Source: Cyanobacteria bacterium UBA7753 | Lineage (GTDB): Bacteria > Cyanobacteriota > Vampirovibrionia > Gastranaerophilales > Gastranaerophilaceae | DNA length: 53,620 nucleotides | Direction of reading: 5' to 3' | Assembly (NCBI GenBank): GCA_002481545.1 | Contig: DLEF01000027.1 | Location: 1 to 53,620, forward strand | Part shown: piece after piece, positions 17,768 to 26,698 of the stretch | Layout of the letters: every line of letters starts with the position of its first letter | Numbering within the stretch: position 1 is the first letter of the stretch | The notes under the pieces: generated by a model | Told to the model about the DNA's origin: nothing | The model's input: the letters and a program-made list of their open reading frames with translations, nothing else | Database searches by the model: none | Position numbers and translations under genes: made by a program

Positions 17768-18658
17768 TTATCTCAAAAAATTATTTATGTAATGTTTTGT
17801 TTTTGAAAATGCCGTCGATTTCGTTATCCCGCCTAAAGGAACACTCTGAACGGTCAATTCTTCGGGTTGAGTCGTTCTTGAATATTTGACGTCAGGAACT
17901 CCAAACAGCATAATATATCCTAATTTATACCCTCTAGGTATCCCTATATAGTCACACAGTTCAGGCAATACTCTGAAAACTCCGTCCGCGAACCCGCACC
18001 AAACAGTGCCTACCCCCAACGATTGTGCGTAGAGTTCAAAGTAAGAAAGCGCGATTGCGGGATCAATGTTTTTGCAAGGCGCATCAGTCGGAGTTGATAC
18101 CGCAATAAGGTGCGGAGCTCCTCTGAATATTATGTCTATACCTTGTTTGAGCGGTTTTGCAAGGCTTGCAAAATGCGGATTTGTTGTTTTTACAATCTTG
18201 TTTTCCAATAGCTTAATCAGTTTTGGCGTCATTTTGTTTCTTATATCGTCCATAACTTCAATATCGTCCACGATAGAGAAATGCAGTCTGTGGTCGTTTA
18301 CACCTGTCGGCACATATTTCAGCATATTTTTTAGTTTATCCATTCTTGATTTATCAAGATTTTCCTGCTTGTAGAGCCTTACACTGCGTCTTGATTTTAT
18401 GAGCTTGAATAAATCCTCCGCGTTTACGTTCCCTACTGCTTCGGAGTTAACGGGATTTTTACCCCAAATACTCAATGCTCCTTGCGGACATACTGCAAGG
18501 CAGTGCTGACATTTTATGCAAGCACCTTCTTTATATTTTTTGAATTGCGGGATTTTTGTATCTTCGTTGAGCTCTAAACATCTGTCAACGCAATCTTTTA
18601 CGCATAGTCCGCAATGTATACATTTTTCTTCGTCAATCTTTAATTCGGGATAATTCAC
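17768..18658 (-). CDS. Ferredoxin-nitroreductase fusion (4Fe-4S + FMN flavoprotein)
   Basis: A 296-residue protein. Residues 1-62 form a two-cluster ferredoxin (CIHCGLCVKDC and CIKCQHCLAVC, each ending in Cys-Pro or the equivalent). From about 80 onward it is a nitroreductase-family FMN domain beginning with the signature SRRSVRLYKQE. Such fusions pass electrons from ferredoxin to FMN and reduce quinones, nitroaromatics or similar acceptors in anaerobes; the natural acceptor is unknown. The start is GTG (18656-18658), supported by AAGGAG six bases upstream. The upstream spacer contains a palindrome at 18725-18763. Confidence 0.88.
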   Translation of the reverse strand: MNYPELKIDEEKCIHCGLCVKDCVDRCLELNEDTKIPQFKKYKEGACIKCQHCLAVCPQGALSIWGKNPVNSEAVGNVNAEDLFKLIKSRRSVRLYKQENLDKSRMDKLKNMLKYVPTGVNDHRLHFSIVDDIEVMDDIRNKMTPKLIKLLENKIVKTTNPHFASLAKPLKQGIDIIFRGAPHLIAVSTPTDAPCKNIDPAIALSYFELYAQSLGVGTVWCGFADGVFRVLPELCDYIGIPRGYKLGYIMLFGVPDVKYSRTTQPEELTVQSVPLGGITKSTAFSKTKHYINNFLR

Positions 18659-18724
18659 AATTCACTCCTTTTGGTTCGGTACTTGTATATATATTACCAC
18701 TATCCCCAAATTTCGCAAAGAGTT

Positions 18725-18763
18725 TATGCATTGTCAGGCAGTACTTGTCAGGCAAAATGCATA
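18725..18763. repeat. Palindrome enclosing a 10-bp direct repeat
   Basis: TATGCATT (18725-18732) pairs with AATGCATA (18756-18763). Between them TTGTCAGGCA occurs twice (18731-18740 and 18745-18754). It lies just beyond the 3' end of the M29 gene on the minus strand; no T-run follows, so it is not a standard terminator. Confidence 0.5.
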
Positions 18764-18774
18764 CGGACTTGTTC

Positions 18775-20571
18775 TTATAACAAGAACTTGTCATTTTTAA
18801 TAACGTCTACTGTATCGCCTGTTTTCTCATTGACGGCTGATATTGTTACGTTTTCTCCTCCGACCATAAAATCGTTATGTGTAGGGGAAGAATTAATCTT
18901 CAAATCTTTTAAAAATTTCTTCATATCTTTATAATCGGAAAAATCATCCGCACCCTTTATGCATTCGGCATAAGAATTTCCCATAGCAAGGTGGCAGGCA
19001 GCGTTTTCATCTAAAAGTGTTGAATTAAACAACCTTCCTGTCTTTGCGATAGGCGAACCCGCTACGAGTGCAACTTCTCCTAATCTGTCCGCATTCGGAT
19101 TAGCTTCGATATGCTTTTTTAGCATTTCTTCGTTTTTATCTGCTTTTATATCAACGATTTTGCCTTCGTTAAACTTAAATCTTATTCCCTCAACTATTTT
19201 TCCGTTTAAGGTTAGAGGCATAGTCGCGGATATTACACCTTCCGCCGTATCAGCTTGCGGAGAGGTGAAGACTTCCTCTGTCGGGATATTACAGATTGTT
19301 TTATGTCCGTACTTTTTAAAGTTTGTTTGTGCCGCAACAAATTTGGAATTAGGTGACATTGTTATTTTGAAATCCGTTTTTCCGTCAGGTTTACCTGTTT
19401 TAGGGTTAACACTTACATAATGCAATGTCCTGTAACCGTTATCCATAAGTTCATTCATCTTGTCGGCACGATACGATAAGGTTTCCACATGTTCGGCGAG
19501 ATGTCCCATTCTGTTAATCTTGTTGGCATCCTTGAATGCTTGAGATAAGGCTTTAACGGGTTCATCTTTTAATTCCGGATATGCGGGGATACAAGATTTT
19601 GTCGTCGGAGCATAATAAACAAGCCAAGGCACATTCGTGGTTAACTTATTATAAATTTCTTCCGTTTGCGAACTGACAGCCTTTGAATTTTTAACAATTC
19701 TGTCGGTATCAATGCCTTCGTACATATTGGGATCGGCACCGTCAAGCACTAAATATGCAACATCTTTGTCATAACGTTCTTTGAAAAACGATTTTGTTGA
19801 TTTCGGAACCTCCTCTAAAACCTCGGGTTTTGCATATTTCAACATATTGATTTTTTCATCATTTGTAATATTAACATTTACCAATTTTGTTTTATTCTCG
19901 GAATACAGATAATCAACCAACTTTTCTATAATCGGCAAATGCTCGCGCTCTCCGCGAATTGTTACGGGCTGCCCTTCTTTTACATCAAGAGCATCTTTAA
20001 ATACTTCTTTAGGACTTATTTTAAATTCATCATATACAGCTTTCGGCACAATTGTTTTTGTGCTTTCAATCTCTTTTGCTTCTTCCGCTTTTGAGAGTTT
20101 TGCTAATTTATACGGATTGTTTTTATCATCAAATTTTAGAATAATTGCATTTTGGTCTTTTAAATCCTTGAGTTTTTCTTTTTCATAATCAAAGGTTTCG
20201 GTTATATTATATTTTTTCTTTAGGTTCTCTAATTCAGGTTCAACCACTTTCATGCTTATTCTGCCCGAACCTTTTTGATAAGCCTCTTTAGATAACACAT
20301 TCATAAACGGCAAATATTTGGAGTCCGCAATCAAGTGTATCTTTTGATTTTCTTTAAAGTTATTTTCTTCTAACAGCTTTATTGCATACGTTTTCATCTT
20401 TTCATTCGGAGTAAGATTTTTAACTCCGGAAAAAGAAACCGTATCGGCTTTTAAAGCATTGTTTAATCTGATATTATTATCTGAATTGGTATTGTTTACT
20501 GACATATATTTGTTCTTCCTATATAAATTTACATTTGTAAAATTGTATTGATTGACTTGTGAAATTCGCAT
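18775..20571 (-). CDS. M29-family aminopeptidase with duplicated N-domain and SFSG tag
   Basis: A 598-residue protein whose C-terminal 400 residues match peptidase family M29 (AmpS/PepS-type dinuclear metallo-aminopeptidases). Motifs seen are NIPTEEVFTSP (429-438), RLGEVALV (496-503), LLDENAACHLAMG (519-531) and SSPTHNDFMVGG (561-572). The expected Glu, His and Asp metal ligands are therefore present. M29 enzymes are normally about 410 residues. Here the N-domain appears twice (about 60-160 and 188-285; NQKIHLIADSKYLPFM against GQPVTIRGEREHLPII). The first 50 residues are polar, start MRISQVNQYN and end in V-S-F-S-G, like the tail of the PHP protein. AAGGAA precedes the ATG. The gene appears monocistronic. 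Confidence 0.85.
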   Translation of the reverse strand: MRISQVNQYNFTNVNLYRKNKYMSVNNTNSDNNIRLNNALKADTVSFSGVKNLTPNEKMKTYAIKLLEENNFKENQKIHLIADSKYLPFMNVLSKEAYQKGSGRISMKVVEPELENLKKKYNITETFDYEKEKLKDLKDQNAIILKFDDKNNPYKLAKLSKAEEAKEIESTKTIVPKAVYDEFKISPKEVFKDALDVKEGQPVTIRGEREHLPIIEKLVDYLYSENKTKLVNVNITNDEKINMLKYAKPEVLEEVPKSTKSFFKERYDKDVAYLVLDGADPNMYEGIDTDRIVKNSKAVSSQTEEIYNKLTTNVPWLVYYAPTTKSCIPAYPELKDEPVKALSQAFKDANKINRMGHLAEHVETLSYRADKMNELMDNGYRTLHYVSVNPKTGKPDGKTDFKITMSPNSKFVAAQTNFKKYGHKTICNIPTEEVFTSPQADTAEGVISATMPLTLNGKIVEGIRFKFNEGKIVDIKADKNEEMLKKHIEANPNADRLGEVALVAGSPIAKTGRLFNSTLLDENAACHLAMGNSYAECIKGADDFSDYKDMKKFLKDLKINSSPTHNDFMVGGENVTISAVNEKTGDTVDVIKNDKFLL

Positions 20572-20738
20572 AAATATTCCTTAATATTCTTAATTTGTAT
20601 TTATTTAATACTCCTGAATAAATAATTTTGCTATTTTACCTATTGTTAACCTTTTCATTTACTTAAAATATTTATACGGTAAAATTTTATATAGGGTTGG
20701 GGTAAATATAATTTTGCTTTGACTTATAAAACATTGAA

Positions 20739-20837
20739 GGGTGCAATTTTTTGCACCAAAATAAAAATAAAGATTGTAGGTCGGCATTACTATGCCGACA
20801 AAAATACAGAATGCAGGGTACAATTTTTAGTACCAAA
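20739..20837 (+). repeat. Three hairpin repeat units in the ffh leader
   Basis: GGGTGCAATTTTTTGCACC (20739-20757), a GTAGGTCGGCAT...ATGCCGAC unit (20776-20799) and a degenerate GGGTACAATTTTTAGTACC (20817-20835) stand in a row, all in the direction of ffh. The 287-base gap before ffh holds nothing else I can identify. Confidence 0.75.
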
Positions 20838-20858
20838 GTAAAAAACAAGGGATATAAA

Positions 20859-22259
20859 ATGTTTGAAAGTTTATCTGACAGATTACAGAATATAATAAAA
20901 AATGTTTCAAGAGAAAAAGAACTTACTCAAGATAATATGAAAGAGGCGCTCAGAGAAATTCGTCGCTCATTATTGGAGGCGGATGTAAACCTCAGAGTTG
21001 TAAAGAGTTTCATTTCTAATATCAGAGATAAGGCAGAGGGCGAAGAGGTCATAAAAGGCGTTAATCCTGCTCAACAGCTTGTCAAAATCGTAAACGATGA
21101 ACTCGTAAATATCTTGGGAAAAGAAAATGTTCCGTTGAACTTGGACAACAAACCCGCTGTTATTATGATGCTCGGGCTTCAAGGTTCAGGTAAAACGACA
21201 TCTTCCGCAAAACTTGCGGTCAAACTCAAAAACGAAGGTAAAAACCCTTTGCTTGTTGCCTGCGACGTATACAGACCTGCGGCTATTGAACAGTTGAAGA
21301 CTCTTGCTAATCAAATCGGGGTAGAGTGTTTCTCTGTTGAAGGTTCACAGAATGTGACTGATATTGTTGCTAAGGCAAAAGAGTATGCCAAAGAGAATAA
21401 TTATAACGTGCTTATCCTTGATACCGCAGGCAGATTGCAAATTGATACCGATATGATGGCGGAATTATTGCTTATAGACAGAATGTTCCACCCTGATGAA
21501 AAACTGTTGGTAATAGATTCAATGGTCGGTCAAGAGGCTGTAAATGTTGCGGAAAACTTTGATGCGCAACTCGGGCTCACGGGTATAGTTCTTACGAAGT
21601 TAGACGGTGACTCAAGAGGCGGTGCGGCACTCAGTGTATCATATTGCACCGGCAAACCGATTAAACTCACGGGTACGGGAGAAAAATTAAACGCTTTGGA
21701 AAATTTCTATCCTGAACGTATTGCAACACGTATTTTGGGTATGGGTGATATCGTATCATTTGTTGAAAGAGCAAAAGAAGTCATTGATGAAGAAGACGCC
21801 AAGGCTCTCCAAAAGAAAATGGAAAAAGCCGAGTTTAACTTTAACGACTTTTTGAAAATGAAAAAACAAATGAGTATGTTCGGGTCATTAGACCAAATTA
21901 TGGGTATGATTCCTGGGTTTAATATTCCAAAGGACGAAAGGGAAAAACTCACCCACGAAGGGGAAAAACAATTTAAAAGGATAGAAGTATTTATTCAGAG
22001 TATGACCGAGGAAGAGAGAAACAATCCGGCTTTGCTTGATTCAAGCAGAAAGAGAAGAATTTCTCAAGGCTCCGGTATAGCATTGCACGATATAAATATT
22101 TATATTAAACAATTTGAACAGATGAGAGAGATGATGAAGGGTATGAACGGGATGAAAAAGAATTTGTCCAAGTTCGCGAAAATGGGCTCTCTCGGAAACG
22201 CTATGGGTTCAAAGCTCGGTATGAAACAAATGATGAAAAATATGCGAAGATTTAAGTAA
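20859..22259 (+). CDS. ffh: Signal recognition particle protein Ffh (SRP54)
   Basis: A 466-residue GTPase that binds signal peptides on ribosomes and, with 4.5S RNA and FtsY, delivers membrane proteins to SecYEG. The N-domain starts MFESLSDRLQ. The G-domain has GLQGSGKTTSSAKL (P-loop, about 107), the insertion-box DVYRPAAIEQL, DTAGR and TKLDGDSRGGAAL. The Met-rich M-domain runs from about 300 with SGIALHDINIYIKQFEQM, and the C-terminus carries repeated KMMK/GMK residues that contact RNA. ATG 20859 is chosen because AAGGGA lies before it and the protein then begins with the canonical N-domain. Upstream in-frame sequence is repeat DNA. Confidence 0.95.
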   Translation: MFESLSDRLQNIIKNVSREKELTQDNMKEALREIRRSLLEADVNLRVVKSFISNIRDKAEGEEVIKGVNPAQQLVKIVNDELVNILGKENVPLNLDNKPAVIMMLGLQGSGKTTSSAKLAVKLKNEGKNPLLVACDVYRPAAIEQLKTLANQIGVECFSVEGSQNVTDIVAKAKEYAKENNYNVLILDTAGRLQIDTDMMAELLLIDRMFHPDEKLLVIDSMVGQEAVNVAENFDAQLGLTGIVLTKLDGDSRGGAALSVSYCTGKPIKLTGTGEKLNALENFYPERIATRILGMGDIVSFVERAKEVIDEEDAKALQKKMEKAEFNFNDFLKMKKQMSMFGSLDQIMGMIPGFNIPKDEREKLTHEGEKQFKRIEVFIQSMTEEERNNPALLDSSRKRRISQGSGIALHDINIYIKQFEQMREMMKGMNGMKKNLSKFAKMGSLGNAMGSKLGMKQMMKNMRRFK

Positions 22260-22295
22260 ATATTTTCGTAATATTAATCCTTAACCGTCAGAGTG

Positions 22296-22304
22296 TGATA
22301 AAAT
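22296..22304 (+). promoter_or_regulatory. Extended -10 promoter of ftsI (leaderless)
   Basis: TGATAAAAT followed by 7 bases and ATG, with no ribosome-binding site. The predicted transcript starts at or next to the start codon. Confidence 0.45.
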
Positions 22305-22311
22305 ATCAGAT

Positions 22312-24060
22312 ATGAGAGAAGATTTATATACAAAAAAAGAGAGACAAATAAAGAACTGTAACCGTAATATGGGCTGTGTGCAAATGTTTTTGGGATTGCT
22401 CGCAATATGTCTAATCGGTTGGTTATTTATTATACAAATTCTTGATGTGAAACATTACAGAGCGAGGGCAAAGCGTCAATACAGACACAGTACCACCGTA
22501 ATGCGAGGCGATATCTACGACAGAAACGGGATAAAACTTGCAACGGATACCGTCTATTATGACGTGTATGCCAGGCCTCAAGACTTTAATGATAAAGTTC
22601 ACACCAAAGAAGAATTAGCGACAATGCTTGCGCCTATCTTGAATATGCAGCCTGCCGTTATTTTGAAAAAATTACAACAGCAGACAAGCAGTGTAATATT
22701 GCTTAAAAAAGGCATTAGCAGAGAACAGCACGACGCAATCGCGAAACTAAACCTTATAGAAATTCCTATGGATAAAAAAACTACGCGTGTTTATCCACAG
22801 GAATGTTTGGCATCTCACGTTTTGGGATATTATAACGGTGATGCTATAGGCCCTGACGGAGAAGGTATTTCGGCAGGTGTAGAATATACGGCAAGAGAAA
22901 CTTTGGAAAAGACTCCGCCTCAAAAATCACTGGAAAAAACTCCTGCAGGAAACGTAATCTATAACTTCTCGACGGATCCGCTTGCGGCTGTTGAACCCGT
23001 AAAAGGTCAGGATGTATATTTAACGATTGATACAGCTATACAGCATATTTGTGAAAGAGAATTGTATAAGGCTATTGCTAAACACCACGCAAAACGTGGG
23101 GCTATCATCGTTATGAACCCGAGAAACGGTGAAATTTTGGCTTATGCGGTTTATCCGTTCTATAACCCGAATAATTATAAGAATGCGTCAATGATACAGA
23201 TGAAAAACTGGACTTTGACGGATATTTTCCCTCCCGGATCTACTTTCAAAATCATAACCGTAGCATCAGCTTTGGCATTAGGTAAGATAAACAGAAATAC
23301 TGTCATTTATGACCCAGGTAAAATGAAGATTGACCGTTGGACGATTGAAAACCACGATTATAAAACAAAAGGTGCTCCGGGAAATATCAGTATTGTACAA
23401 TTGTTTGAGCATTCAAGTAACTGTGCATCAGTCAAAATCGCTATGATGATGTCGGCGAGCGAATTTTATCATATCCTTAAAAAATTCGGATTTGGTTCTA
23501 AAACAGGGATTGATTTACCTGGTGAATCTGTCGGACTTTTGAACAGACCTTCTACTTGGAACAAATCCGATAAGGCAACCATGGGTTACGGTTACGGTAC
23601 ATCAGTTACGGCAATACAGATGGTATCCGCAGTTTCTGCGATAGCAAATAACGGGGTAAGAGTTACTCCTCACGTAATAAAATATAATCAGGAAGAATAC
23701 GAGAAAAAAATACATCATATCAGAGTAATGCCTGAGACTCAGGCAAAGACGGTTGCGGATTTACTGAGACAGAGTGTCGAACTCGGTCATTATCCTGTCA
23801 AGATGAATGATTATTATGTAGCTGCAAAGACAGGTACATCAAGAAAACCGAGAGAAGACGGAATAGGTTATACAGGAAATTACTATACATCTACGATAGG
23901 GTTCCTTCCTGCTACAAATCCGCAGGTTTTGATATATGTCGTAGTTGACTCTGCAAAGGGCGGAGAAGTTTGGGGAAGTACAATCGCGGCTCCTATTTTC
24001 TATAGTGTTGAAACGCAGATTGCAAGTATCTTGAACCTGATTCCCGATAAACACAAATAG
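22312..24060 (+). CDS. ftsI: Class B penicillin-binding protein, FtsI/PBP2 transpeptidase
   Basis: A 582-residue peptidoglycan DD-transpeptidase. The N-terminus is cytoplasmic with one membrane anchor (about 24-45). The pedestal domain starts with RGDIYDRNGIKLA. The transpeptidase domain has Ser310 in STFK, the SSN motif (368-370) and K506-TG. Proximity to murE (63 bases downstream), as in dcw clusters, favours FtsI (division) over PBP2 (elongation), though this is not proven. No Shine-Dalgarno site is visible; TGATAAAAT lies 7 bases before the ATG. The protein would work in the periplasm at the septum, crosslinking DAP-type stem peptides made with the MurE product. Confidence 0.9.
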   Translation: MREDLYTKKERQIKNCNRNMGCVQMFLGLLAICLIGWLFIIQILDVKHYRARAKRQYRHSTTVMRGDIYDRNGIKLATDTVYYDVYARPQDFNDKVHTKEELATMLAPILNMQPAVILKKLQQQTSSVILLKKGISREQHDAIAKLNLIEIPMDKKTTRVYPQECLASHVLGYYNGDAIGPDGEGISAGVEYTARETLEKTPPQKSLEKTPAGNVIYNFSTDPLAAVEPVKGQDVYLTIDTAIQHICERELYKAIAKHHAKRGAIIVMNPRNGEILAYAVYPFYNPNNYKNASMIQMKNWTLTDIFPPGSTFKIITVASALALGKINRNTVIYDPGKMKIDRWTIENHDYKTKGAPGNISIVQLFEHSSNCASVKIAMMMSASEFYHILKKFGFGSKTGIDLPGESVGLLNRPSTWNKSDKATMGYGYGTSVTAIQMVSAVSAIANNGVRVTPHVIKYNQEEYEKKIHHIRVMPETQAKTVADLLRQSVELGHYPVKMNDYYVAAKTGTSRKPREDGIGYTGNYYTSTIGFLPATNPQVLIYVVVDSAKGGEVWGSTIAAPIFYSVETQIASILNLIPDKHK

Positions 24061-24123
24061 TGTTTGTTAGTGGTATAGTTAGAACGGATAAAGAATAATA
24101 AATTAAATACAGAAGGTGAGAAT

Positions 24124-25578
24124 ATGAAATTAAGTGAATTGGTAAGTGAAGTTAATGTAAAAGAAAAATATAATTTTAAAGATGTTGACGTTACGGGTAT
24201 TTCTTATAACTCAAAGACAACAAAGAAGGGTGATATCTTCGTATGTATGAGAGGGGAACACGTTGACGGTCATAATTTTGCGGCAGGCGCAGTCGAAAAA
24301 GGTGCCGTTGCAATAATGTGCGAAACCAAGTTGGAACTTGATGTCCCTCAAGTAATTGTTGCATCTACGGAACAATCAATCGCGCCTATGGCAAACGTAT
24401 TTTATCATAAACCGTCACAGAGCCTTAATATGATAGGGGTAACGGGTACAAACGGCAAGACGACCGTTACTCACCTTATCCAAAAGATTATTGAATCAAG
24501 CGGAAACGGTTGCGCTTTAATCGGTACTTTGGGATATAAATTAACCTCCGACGGTGAATATAAAGAGGCTAAGCACACCACTCCTCAAGCTCCTGAATTA
24601 CAGCATACTTTAACGGTTATTAAAGATGCGGGAATAAAATACGTTTCTATGGAGGTTAGTTCGCACTCACTCGTTCAGAACAGAGTCGGCGGGTGTGAGT
24701 ATAACTGCGGTGTGTTCACTAACTTGACTCAAGACCACCTTGATTATCACGTAACAATGGAAAGATATTTTGAGGCTAAGGCATTGTTATTCAAGAGATT
24801 AAAATCAGGTGATGTTGCCGTAATAAATAAAGACGACAGCTGGGCTGACAGAATGGTTGCGGAGCTCGCAGATGGTGTAAAACTATATACCTTCGGTATC
24901 AAAAAAGATGCGGATATTAAGGCAGAGAATATTTCATTCTCTCCTAAGGGCGCAAGCTTTGATTGCATAACCCCTGATAAAAAATACGCAATACAGCTTT
25001 CTATGAACGGAATGTTCAGCGTATATAACGTTTTGGCTGCACTTACCGTTGCTTACGCTTACGGATTTGATTTAGACAAGGCAATAAAGACATTGGAACC
25101 TTTGAAGGGTGTTGCAGGCAGATTTGAGATAGTGGAACATCATCCGCTTGTAATCGTAGATTATGCGCACACTCCTGACGGATTGAAAAACGTATTGAAC
25201 GCCGCAAGAGAGATTACGCCAAAAGATAGCAAACTAATCTGTGTATTCGGATGCGGTGGTGACAGAGACGCTACGAAACGTCCTAAGATGGGTGCTATTG
25301 CGGAAGAATTGTCAGACAGAGTAATCGTTACAAGCGATAACCCGCGTAGCGAAGATCCGCAACAGATTATTACCGATATCCTTGCGGGATTTAAAACCGT
25401 AAACGACGTTATAGTTGAGGCAGACAGAGGCAAAGCAATCGCTTTAATAAAAGAGATTGCTCATAAAGACGATGTTGTTGTTCTTGCGGGCAAAGGTCAT
25501 GAAAATTATCAGATTTTGAACGACAGAACAATCCACTTTGATGACAGAGAAGAAGTCAGAAAAGTATTTGAAGGTTAA
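24124..25578 (+). CDS. murE: UDP-MurNAc-tripeptide synthetase MurE (meso-DAP adding)
   Basis: A 484-residue Mur ligase that adds meso-diaminopimelate to UDP-MurNAc-L-Ala-D-Glu using ATP. The ATP loop GTNGKTTVTHL starts at about 108. The central domain contains HTTPQAPELQ and EVSSHSLVQNRV. The C-terminal domain has the DAP-specificity motif DNPRSEDP at about 404, in contrast to the lysine-adding form; this fits lysA in the same window. AGAAGGTGAG before the ATG is a strong ribosome site. The order ftsI-murE is the classical dcw order. Length and motifs are normal for the family. Confidence 0.96.
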   Translation: MKLSELVSEVNVKEKYNFKDVDVTGISYNSKTTKKGDIFVCMRGEHVDGHNFAAGAVEKGAVAIMCETKLELDVPQVIVASTEQSIAPMANVFYHKPSQSLNMIGVTGTNGKTTVTHLIQKIIESSGNGCALIGTLGYKLTSDGEYKEAKHTTPQAPELQHTLTVIKDAGIKYVSMEVSSHSLVQNRVGGCEYNCGVFTNLTQDHLDYHVTMERYFEAKALLFKRLKSGDVAVINKDDSWADRMVAELADGVKLYTFGIKKDADIKAENISFSPKGASFDCITPDKKYAIQLSMNGMFSVYNVLAALTVAYAYGFDLDKAIKTLEPLKGVAGRFEIVEHHPLVIVDYAHTPDGLKNVLNAAREITPKDSKLICVFGCGGDRDATKRPKMGAIAEELSDRVIVTSDNPRSEDPQQIITDILAGFKTVNDVIVEADRGKAIALIKEIAHKDDVVVLAGKGHENYQILNDRTIHFDDREEVRKVFEG

Positions 25579-25623
25579 CGGTAGACTTTAGTCTACCCTA
25601 CGGCTAATGGTTCAAGAAACCAA

Positions 25624-25758
25624 GTAGGGTGCGATGTTTCGCACCGATACGTAAATGTAGAGAATGTAGGGTGCGCAGTTATAAAAGCGAAGCAAAATAG
25701 TCCATCTACCTCTGGGAGAGGGTGTCCGTAAGGACGGGTGAGGGTTTGTCCGCACCGA
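25624..25758 (+). repeat. Hairpin repeats with a nested composite element between murE and nagA
   Basis: A GTAGGGTGCGATGTTTCGCA hairpin lies at 25624-25646, and a composite unit at 25666-25758. The composite begins GTAGGGTGCG, ends CCGCACCGA, and holds a GGGAGAGGG...GGTGAGGG element in its loop. A nearly identical composite stands at 46788-46881. At 25582-25597 a further small palindrome GTAGACTTTAGTCTAC is present. Confidence 0.75.
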
Positions 25759-25782
25759 TAATATAAAATGACAGGAAAAACT

Positions 25783-26697
25783 ATGAGAACAAAACTAATT
25801 ATAGAACCGCATATACATGGAGCGTTCGGGCATGATTTTAACAAATGCAGTGCAGATGATGTTTTGCACGTAGCGCGTGAGCTTTTGCAAAGAGGAGTTG
25901 GCGGATTTTTTCCGACACTTGTAACGGATTCAATTGATAATATCAAAAGACAGGTTGAAGTCATAAAAGAAGCGAGCGAAAAAACGGATTATGAATGCGC
26001 TAAAATATTGGGCGTTCACCTTGAAGGTATCTTTATAAACCCGGAAAAGAAGGGTATTCATAACGAGAAACAGTGCAAAAAGTTAACCGTAAAGAATTAT
26101 CAAAAGATAGAAGATGATTTTATAAAAATAGTTACTTTGGCTCCCGAACTTGATGTCGATTTGATACCGTACCTTAAAGAAAAAGGGGTAAAAGTTCAGG
26201 CAGGACATTGTGTCGGCTCTGATTTGTCTCACTGTAACGGTGTTACTCACCTGTTCAACGCGATGAAGGGTATTCACCATAGAGAACCTTCTACCGCACT
26301 TTCGGCTCTTATAAATGATGATATTTATACCGAGATTATAGCGGACGGGGTGCATTTGTCCGATGATATTTTGAAACTTATATTCAAGACAAAGCCTGCG
26401 GACAAGATTATTTTGATAAGTGATGCACTTCCGATTACTCACAGTGATTTAAAAGAGACTGTTTTTGCAGGCTCTAAGATATATTATGACGGTGTAAAGG
26501 CGACTTCTAAAGAAGGTACTATCGCAGGCAGTACAACACTTGTCCCTGAAATTATAAAATTGCTCAATAAAAAGGGAATGTTTAATCCGCAATTTATAGA
26601 AAATACTTATGAGTATTACGATATCGGATATTTAGGTGAAGTCGATTGGGATGAGGATTTCAATGTTGTCGCCATAACAACAGAGATGAGAGTATAA
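25783..26697 (+). CDS. nagA: Short N-acetylglucosamine-6-phosphate deacetylase (NagA-like)
   Basis: A 304-residue amidohydrolase related to NagA, which deacetylates GlcNAc-6-P in amino-sugar recycling. Visible residues are the HIH pair at 10-12, the metal-binding Glu in VHLEGIF (81), His in AGHCVG and THLFNAMKGIHHR, and the catalytic Asp in LISDALPI. NagA is usually about 380 residues with an N-terminal beta-sandwich strand set before the barrel. Here the barrel starts at once, and the end (DEDFNVVAITTEMRV) is only a partial sandwich. ATG 25783 is chosen over ATG 25768 because AGGA stands 6 bases before it. Placed after ftsI-murE, it may recycle wall sugars. Confidence 0.85.
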   Translation: MRTKLIIEPHIHGAFGHDFNKCSADDVLHVARELLQRGVGGFFPTLVTDSIDNIKRQVEVIKEASEKTDYECAKILGVHLEGIFINPEKKGIHNEKQCKKLTVKNYQKIEDDFIKIVTLAPELDVDLIPYLKEKGVKVQAGHCVGSDLSHCNGVTHLFNAMKGIHHREPSTALSALINDDIYTEIIADGVHLSDDILKLIFKTKPADKIILISDALPITHSDLKETVFAGSKIYYDGVKATSKEGTIAGSTTLVPEIIKLLNKKGMFNPQFIENTYEYYDIGYLGEVDWDEDFNVVAITTEMRV

Positions 26698-26698
26698 A

